Assembly (NCBI RefSeq): GCF_000091045.1
Contig: NC_006685.1
Span: 442,201 to 506,200 of the forward strand
Direction of reading: 5' to 3'
DNA length: 64,000 nucleotides
From: Cryptococcus deneoformans JEC21
Lineage: Eukaryota > Basidiomycota > Tremellomycetes > Tremellales > Cryptococcaceae
Made by a program: the position numbers and the translations under genes. The notes under the pieces are model-generated. The model was not told where the DNA came from. It was given only the letters and a program-made list of their open reading frames with translations, and did no database searches. Each line of letters starts with the position of its first letter. Positions within the stretch are counted from its first letter, which is position 1. Shown here one piece after another: positions 57,782-64,000 of the stretch.

Positions 57782-60478
57782 TTACATCGTTGCGATGACT
57801 CTTTCCCATCCATTTACCCACTCTGCCTCCCTTAGCAATCTTTCTAGATCTGGTCCTCCTTGAAGGAGGCTCTCCAGCCATGCAGCCGCCTTTGCTGAAT
57901 ATGGCCCAAGCGGCCCATCCATCGCGCCAGCTCCTGCTGACTTTGCGGCCGCAGATGACACAGATGTAACGTTATTCACGGGTGTTCCTCCAGGTTGTGC
58001 AGGGTGTGTTGAGGCTACAGGGGAAGGTCCGGCAGAACGAGCGTGATTGTCGCTTGTCATATGATGGGGTTGATGTCCGCCGCCAGACATTACATTTGAC
58101 TTGGTAGGAGAAGGCATATCGCCGTTTGCTGAGCGTCGTGAGGAAGCGGGCGCTTGAATAAAAACCCTGAAGAAAAGGGTGAGACTCGAAATAATCGATC
58201 AACTCGAAAGGGGAACTTACGACTCCAAAGGGGCATCGACATGCGATACCATGCCTCTAATTACCACCGTAGCCTTCTTCGAGAACAATGCCACGGCATC
58301 TACGCCCGCGCCAGTCATATCCAACAGTTCTAGTGCTTCTGCCACTCCAGCTCTCATACCCATAAACTCCGCCGACCTTGGTGGGCCTGGGGACAATCCC
58401 GCATCAGCGCTGACCGCTTTATCTATATACATAATAAGGCAAAGAGTGGCAGCATTCTCAAAGACGGTTACAGGGCTGAATAGGCGGAACGCCACTTTTG
58501 CATCAAGCATCCTTGCCGACCGTTGGACTCGAAGGGAAGATAGTGATATTTGGGCCACGACCTGACGAGCGGTGGCAGATGTTGTAGGCCACAAGTAAGC
58601 CGGTAATTGAGCCCGATGCAACCCACATCGGTAACTAAACAAGGCAGTGTGAAGCCTGACACGCTGAAGCGGAAGGTAGGGAAAGCTTGCGTCATATCGA
58701 CTATCCGTCATCGGAAATACCTTGAAGAAAGGAGGGAGGCTGTCTTGAAAAGTATCCAAAATTTGGTCATAATGGTGTACCATGTCAGGGGAGATATTGG
58801 ATGCAGATATGGTGGCGAAGGAGTCGAGCATGGCAGTGACGCGACGAGCGAGATGAGTATGAGCTAAGAGAGCGGTGCATGGAGTGGGAGGAGAATCGGG
58901 CGGGACGGAGGGAAGTTCTCGGGCATCCTGAGGCACACGGTATAGATCGGGTTCTGACAAGGGAGATGGGAGCTGGATACCTTGGTGAGCGTCCAGGATT
59001 GTATAAGGAAGTGAAGTTTCGCTGCATGTACGTCAGCTCATACTATCAACCCAAGAAGGAAACGACTCACAATGAATACTGTCTATCAGCAATGTATAAT
59101 GACCACATTAGCCTTCTTCTAAGCTCTCTATCCCCTTGAGGTAAGCCTTCCCACTCCCTCCCAAAACCTAACGCTTGAGCTATTTTGATACCTTGCGCTA
59201 ACCATGTACCGGCCAACACAGACTCCTCTCTTCTGTGACCGAGCATCCAATATCTATACGAAACAAGCTTGAACATGACCAACATAATCGAGTATGTATC
59301 GGCTTGTTCAGCTATTTGGGCGCTGAGAAGAGCAAGATCCAGATACCGCTGATCGAGAGGAGTGATATCGGCAGCAGATACGGACTGACCCGAAATGATC
59401 TTTGCCAAGGATCGCGGGATCTGTGACGGTGCATTACTGCCCCCATGACTCGCAAGAAGTAAACGGCTGGTTTCTTCTGGCAGAATACGAAGTGCAGATG
59501 CCAAAATGATAAAAGTCAAAGCCAAGGTAGTCGCGTCACCACGCTGCAGACGCGCAGGCCTCCTTTCCATGAATCTATTGAAATGATCCATAAATTGAGG
59601 TTGAAGAAGGGACAAACCTTCCGTCAAGATAGGGTCTGAAAAGAATGTACCAAAAAGGATATTTTGCATCTCCGGCGAAGGAAGGGATTGCGCCAAAATC
59701 TGAAGTGGGGAAGAGTAAGGGTCGTTAGCAGTCGAAATGATAGTGGTGTTCATAGGAAAACCCGGAATGAAAGGGATGGTTGTATTTGGAGTAGATGGGA
59801 AATGCTGTAAAACCGAAGGTGTGGGCCGAGGAGCGACAGAGGGAGGAGGTACGTGTCTGGAAACTCGATGCGAAGTGATTTGAACAGGGGTCACTTGCGA
59901 CTTCGACAACGATCGCTGTGATTGTGCGGAAGGTCGATGGCTTAAAGGAGGTGCCATGGCCTGTTTTTTCTTTTTCTTTGGTGGTCCCGAAGCGAGTTCT
60001 AAAAGCTAACAGATGCCGAACATGTCAGACTGTGGCCTGGTGAGCTACAAGTAGAACTTACCTCCCCCGAGATGTCATCATCAATTGACACACTCCTCTT
60101 TTGCATTATCTGCTCATTGACATCGTCATCATCGTCTTCCAACTCATCCACTTCCTGCTCCTCGACCAGCGCAGCCAGTTCGCCATCCAGGTCCGGCTCT
60201 TCAGCCACCTCGCCGATCACGTTAGTTTTGGGCTTCGTTTCCTCCCCTACGTCTAATTCATCTTCGCTATCACTGTCAAATCCGTTGATTATCTTCTCTC
60301 GTATCTCATGTTTCTTCTTTTTCTTGCTTAAGGAGGAATCAGAAGTTGAAGACTGGGCTGTATTTTGCCCGTTTTGGCCTGCCGATAATGGGGGTCCAAC
60401 TCTCCACTGTACTCGCGGGCCCGGTGAGTCGCCCGAGAGCAGTAGAGAATCATTACTGGGTACTTTGGGAGAGGGCAT
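57782..60478 (-). CDS. Fungal-specific transcription factor (Fungal_trans domain)
   Basis: Exons 60062-60478, 59071-60005, 58221-59021 and 57782-58166 give 845 aa from the ATG at 60478. The N-terminal about 150 residues are acidic and Ser-rich (LVEEQEVDELEDDDDDVNEQ), with a basic patch KKKKKH. A KKKKKQ nuclear-localisation-like patch follows. The regulatory middle domain has YLDLALLSAQIAEQADTY, YWMLGHRREESVLAGTWLAQGIKIAQALGFGREWEGLPQGDRELRRRLMWSLYIADRQYS, typical of Zn2Cys6 activators. No complete Zn2Cys6 cluster is visible. An upstream exon is possible: splicing from about 60571 into 60455 (T|AATGAT) would add a segment containing SSYNFDGHTCKYHEEG, reminiscent of the end of such a cluster. 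Target genes are unknown. Confidence 0.75.
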
Positions 60479-61221
60479 GGGATGTTATATCAGGGACTTG
60501 AGATTTTACGGTTGCCAGAGACTCGTGTCTTTGCACGCAACTCGGAGCGTGGTGAGCACACTCCCCTTCTTCGTGGTATTTGCAGGTATGGCCGTCGAAA
60601 TTGTAAGACGAGCACAACGGTCGTGGTGGATGACACTGGGAAAATTATAGTAAGCGCATTTCCTGTTTCTTTTGGATTTCATAAGTATTTACGGCGGCAA
60701 TATTGTTCGTCGACAATCGGGCTTGACCCCGTACGGCTTGGCCCCTGCCGCAGCGAGGGAGAAAAAGAGACAACAAGCATGAGCGCGGCCAGCTCACGAC
60801 ATTACGTAAAACTTCAAGTATTATGTAATTTGGTTCAGGCGTTATAAGATATGCACAAATGAATACGTCGTGGGTACGTACGTATACCGCACCAGAAAGG
60901 ACGAGACAGAAGTGCCCCCAGCAGCCGCATCAACGCAGAAAAATGCCGACTTCGTTCTGTGGCTTCGTTGGAATCCTGGAAGGCTTGAGTTGCCTCAACG
61001 AAGTTGACCTCCGCGGCCATGCCGAATTGCATACGCATACATAAATTGCTTTACATTACTGCACTCTTCTCCTATGAGCATCGAGGACAGAAGCCAACTA
61101 ATATCTGACAGTCTAAAGTCTACGATCTATAACTACTGCGCGTCAATCCAAACCCCCAAGACCCTTGTATTGAGAAAAAAGCACACCGCCACTGCCATTG
61201 AAAAAATGAATTTTGAACAGT
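60479..61221. other. Intergenic region upstream of transcription factor gene
   Basis: These 743 bp probably include further 5' exon(s) or the promoter of the transcription factor gene (60479-60760) and the 3' UTR of the MFS gene. No confident gene otherwise. Confidence 0.35.
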
Positions 61222-63167
61222 CTAAGCGGTACCCCTACCTTTCTGTCTCTCGATCTCTTCCCTGACAGCTTTGTCGACATCGGGCCCCTGAATAGGATAT
61301 CTGTTGACAAGGTACCACATGATAGGGGTGATGATGACAATGAGCGCCATGAAGCACGTAGTAGCGGCAAATCCAGGGATGTATCTAGGGGCGTCCTCGC
61401 TGGGCCAAAGGAAAACGCCATAGATGGAAGCAGAACATCCCAAGGCGTTCACCAGGGCGATAGCCACACCACGTTTTTCCGCTGGATGCGATAGAACGTT
61501 GGGCACCCAGGTAAGGACCTGCGTACAAAAATACGTTGTCAAACACTTGAACGGCCTTGAAAAACAGGAAAGCGCTCACGAGGGGGGGAAGGGCGTAAAC
61601 ACAGCCGAAGGCAAAGATAAGGAAGACGTATTGCACCATGTGGCTGGTGACACAAGTCACAATAATGAAGAAAATTGTACCCAAGGCCCCTCCAATGATG
61701 ATGAAGAGAGGTTTGGCTTTATAATAATCGGCGCCCCAGCAGAAGCCAATGATACAGACGCTGTTAACTGATGTTAGTTCGCGTGCGACAACGGACGGAT
61801 GAAATAACTTACAACGCACAAGCATACAGAGGGATGGTTCGGTATTGACCAAGATACCCCGTCCAGCCCACTGGAACGGTTGTCAGCGATGTTAACAATT
61901 ATGACCAGAATCCCTATTTAGATAAAGACATACAAGCTCCGATCAGAGTAGGGACAAAGTATTGAATAGTCTGGGCGCCTTGAGTAAGCATATAAAGCAA
62001 AGCAAAGACCCAAGTCCTCCAGTCGCAAGCGGCCATCTTAAAAGCTGCCCAATGACTGATATGGCCTTGAGCACCAGCGGTACTACTAAGACCATCGTAT
62101 GCCAGTCGTTGAACTGCAAGCACACGCTCGTCGGATGAGAGAAATTTTGTGGTGGATGGCCAGTCAGGCATGATGAACCAAGTGAAGAACCCAAGGAAAG
62201 AAGAGGCACAACCCTCAATGATCTGTAATGACAGATAAGTCTGACAATATATGTGGAAAGAATGGTATGACTTACGAAAAGCCATTGCCAACCAGCCAAA
62301 CCCCTAGCCCCATCCAGGTTTCCCGTCTGCAAAGGAAGATTAGACATCTCTATCCGCGGACCTAAATTTGGAAGATGAAGACTCACTATTGCACCAGCAA
62401 GGAGACCCGAGAAAGCGCCGGAAACGGCTGTGGCAGTGTAGTAAAGAGAAAATCGACTAGCAAGCTCGTACCGTTTATACCATCTGCGTCAGATCGATTA
62501 ACATCAATCACTCACTGCAGGCAGCGGAAGATAGACCAAAGAGAATAACTCACGATGATAAGTAAAAAGCCACACCAGGCGCGAATCCTGCCTCAATGAA
62601 ACCAAGAACAAAACGGATCCCAGCCAGTGCTTGATATGTCTTTGCGGCAGCCATGCAAGCCGCAATACCGCCCCATATAATACAGAGCCCACTGAGGTAA
62701 AGCGAGGGACGAAGTCGAGAGATCATCATGTTGGAGGGAACCTCAAATATGACATAGGAGATAAAAAATACCTTTAACAGATATTGCTTTTAATAACAAG
62801 CACCTTTGGAATAGGCTGAAAACTACTCACCAAAAGAACAATCGAATACTGTGTAGAAGTCAAGTTGAGATCGGCCTCAAGACCTCCCGTTTTGGCGTTG
62901 CTGCCACACTTTCGGTTCAATGGAAACCCTCTCACGGACAATCATGACCTACCCAACATTGGCTCTGTCGAGATACGACAGAGTGTAGAGCGCCCAAATG
63001 GTAGGGATAATTCTTTTGTCGATTTTCCATACAAGCGCTTTTTCTGCGTCGGAGTTGGGTTCGTATTGAGCAGCCAACTCAAGCTGATCCATCTTCTCAA
63101 GGTCATTTTCGTGCCATTCCTCCTCATCTCGCTTGATGGAGTCTTTGGGGTCCTCCTGTGATGGCAT
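61222..63167 (-). CDS. MFS permease of the anion:cation symporter (Dal5-like) family
   Basis: Nine exons (62953-63167, 62831-62900, 62554-62771, 62387-62483, 62276-62326, 61934-62222, 61813-61870, 61580-61760, 61222-61518) give 491 aa. An acidic cytosolic N-terminus (EKMDQLELAAQYEPNSDAEK) precedes VWKIDKRIIPTIWALYTLSYLDRANVGNAKTGGLEADL, the ACS-family first-helix signature. FFISYVIFEVPSN, RPSLYLSGLCIIWGGIAACMAA, RFVLGFIEAGFAPGVAFYLSSWYKRYE and GWQWLFIIEG follow. About 12 hydrophobic helices can be traced, split by a central loop (SSDERVLAVQRLAYDG). Role: proton-coupled uptake of a small carboxylate such as allantoate, nicotinate, pantothenate or a sugar acid; the substrate cannot be read from sequence. 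Confidence 0.9.
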
Positions 63168-64000
63168 ATCGAGAAGTCTGTAAAGTATGCAGCGAGTCGT
63201 ATGACTAGGATGTTGTAGGGTTCAGTGACAACTGTATCGAGTAGTTTCGACGAGTGGACAATCGCTGTCTTGCGTACTTATATTAGGTGAAGGAGCAAAT
63301 TGTATTGTAACATATCTGCATACCTAGATGCAAGAGAAAGCCGAACACCGATGAACTGCAAAATGTCGGATGCGTTCTGAGTGGTGACGAAGGACAAACA
63401 TTAAGCAACACAGCGCAGGAACACAAAAGCAAAAGGGAGTGATTACCATCCCCCTCGACTTCCAAATAGGGGCGCAGAACGTAATCCCCCCGGGGTCCCT
63501 GGGGCACCTCCTGTAGTCTGTAGGCTTCTCCATGGATATTGCAACCAGACAGAATCAGTATCGCAGATAAGGGCTCGTTTGGACATACATTTCACGCGAG
63601 AACTTTGACGTGATCTTTTTAGCTCGCAAAAGCGCAGCTAACAGAAGGAGAAAGGAGAAAGTTAGGACCGTCGAGAACCGACGGAGTCGACTAATCCGGA
63701 ATTTCGGGAAGATAAGCCATTTAATCATGAACAAATCCAACATTTATTAGTCCTCGTCGGCATCATTTTCTTTTCCCCCTTCTTGTAACCTACGTAATTT
63801 CGAAAGCGGTAATTAGGAACAGGCAGGAGACATTATATTTCCGGAACCTTTCTGCAGTTTTCTTTTGTTCCGCCACAGTTTGGACGTAAAAAAAGCCTCC
63901 AATCACCCGATCTTCGGGTGCAAAATTAAGTATACAATTCTCCCCTTCTCATTTCCAAACATCCATCACTTTCAGGCATTATAAATATTGCATTAATTAT
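63168..64000. other. Right-end non-coding region, MFS promoter
   Basis: This 833-bp stretch lies upstream of the MFS start. Short frames on the minus strand lack family resemblance. A perfect 7-bp stem with 3-nt loop, CACCCGATCTTCGGGTG, lies at about 63906-63922. No gene start toward the right edge was recognised. Confidence 0.4.

Overview
The window looks like a chromosome segment of a basidiomycete yeast, most probably Cryptococcus (C. neoformans/gattii group). Four observations support this. Almost every gene is cut by many 45-65 nt introns with GT(A/G)NGT donors and CTRAY branch points close to the acceptor. Gene spacing is tight on both strands. The Cdk1 has a PSTSIRE helix. A Bim1/X325-type secreted protein is present. 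I saw no mobile element, rRNA, convincing tRNA or CRISPR array. All gene models were spliced by hand from the sequence. For nearly every model the exon phases close exactly into one reading frame, which is the main internal check; no database search was possible.

Layout. 1-9.4 kb: Rab escort protein (partial), SEC66, histone H4, TRAPP subunit TRS85/TRAPPC8, mitochondrial uL5. 9.5-16.9 kb: a GH31 glucosidase, a cytosolic PNGase carrying an extra L-type-lectin-like domain, and a Bim1-like membrane protein. 16.9-19.2 kb: the only long gene-poor stretch. 19.2-29.6 kb: a membrane-anchored SGNH hydrolase, DNM1, ECO1 and fumarase. 30-37.6 kb: a large protein joining tandem repeats to an IPA1/UBE3D-type HECT_2 domain, an MGR3-like TPR protein, and eIF2B-alpha (GCN3). 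37.7-42.7 kb: a GC-rich block with a Pro/Ser/Gly-rich CUE-like protein and dynactin p62. 43-50 kb: CDK1, SEN34, LSM2, COQ2 and an M50B-like membrane metallopeptidase homologue. 50.3-64 kb: a metallo-beta-lactamase-fold protein, a one-pass membrane protein, MCC beta subunit, a Ras GTPase, a fungal transcription factor and an MFS permease.

Most genes are housekeeping and unrelated in pathway. Small functional echoes exist: several mitochondrial proteins (uL5m, DNM1 fission, FUM1, MGR3, COQ2, MCC2), RNA processing (SEN34, LSM2, IPA1-like) and glycan handling (GH31, PNGase).

The most unusual signals are structural. The PNGase-lectin fusion and the HECT_2 protein with exon-duplicated repeats stand out as protein architectures. 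There are four GC-AG introns, a 5-nt microexon in the M50B gene, an ATG-only first exon followed by an 11-nt exon in LSM2, and a 35-nt intron. The GC-rich block contains facing GGC/GCC tracts and a strong G-quadruplex motif.
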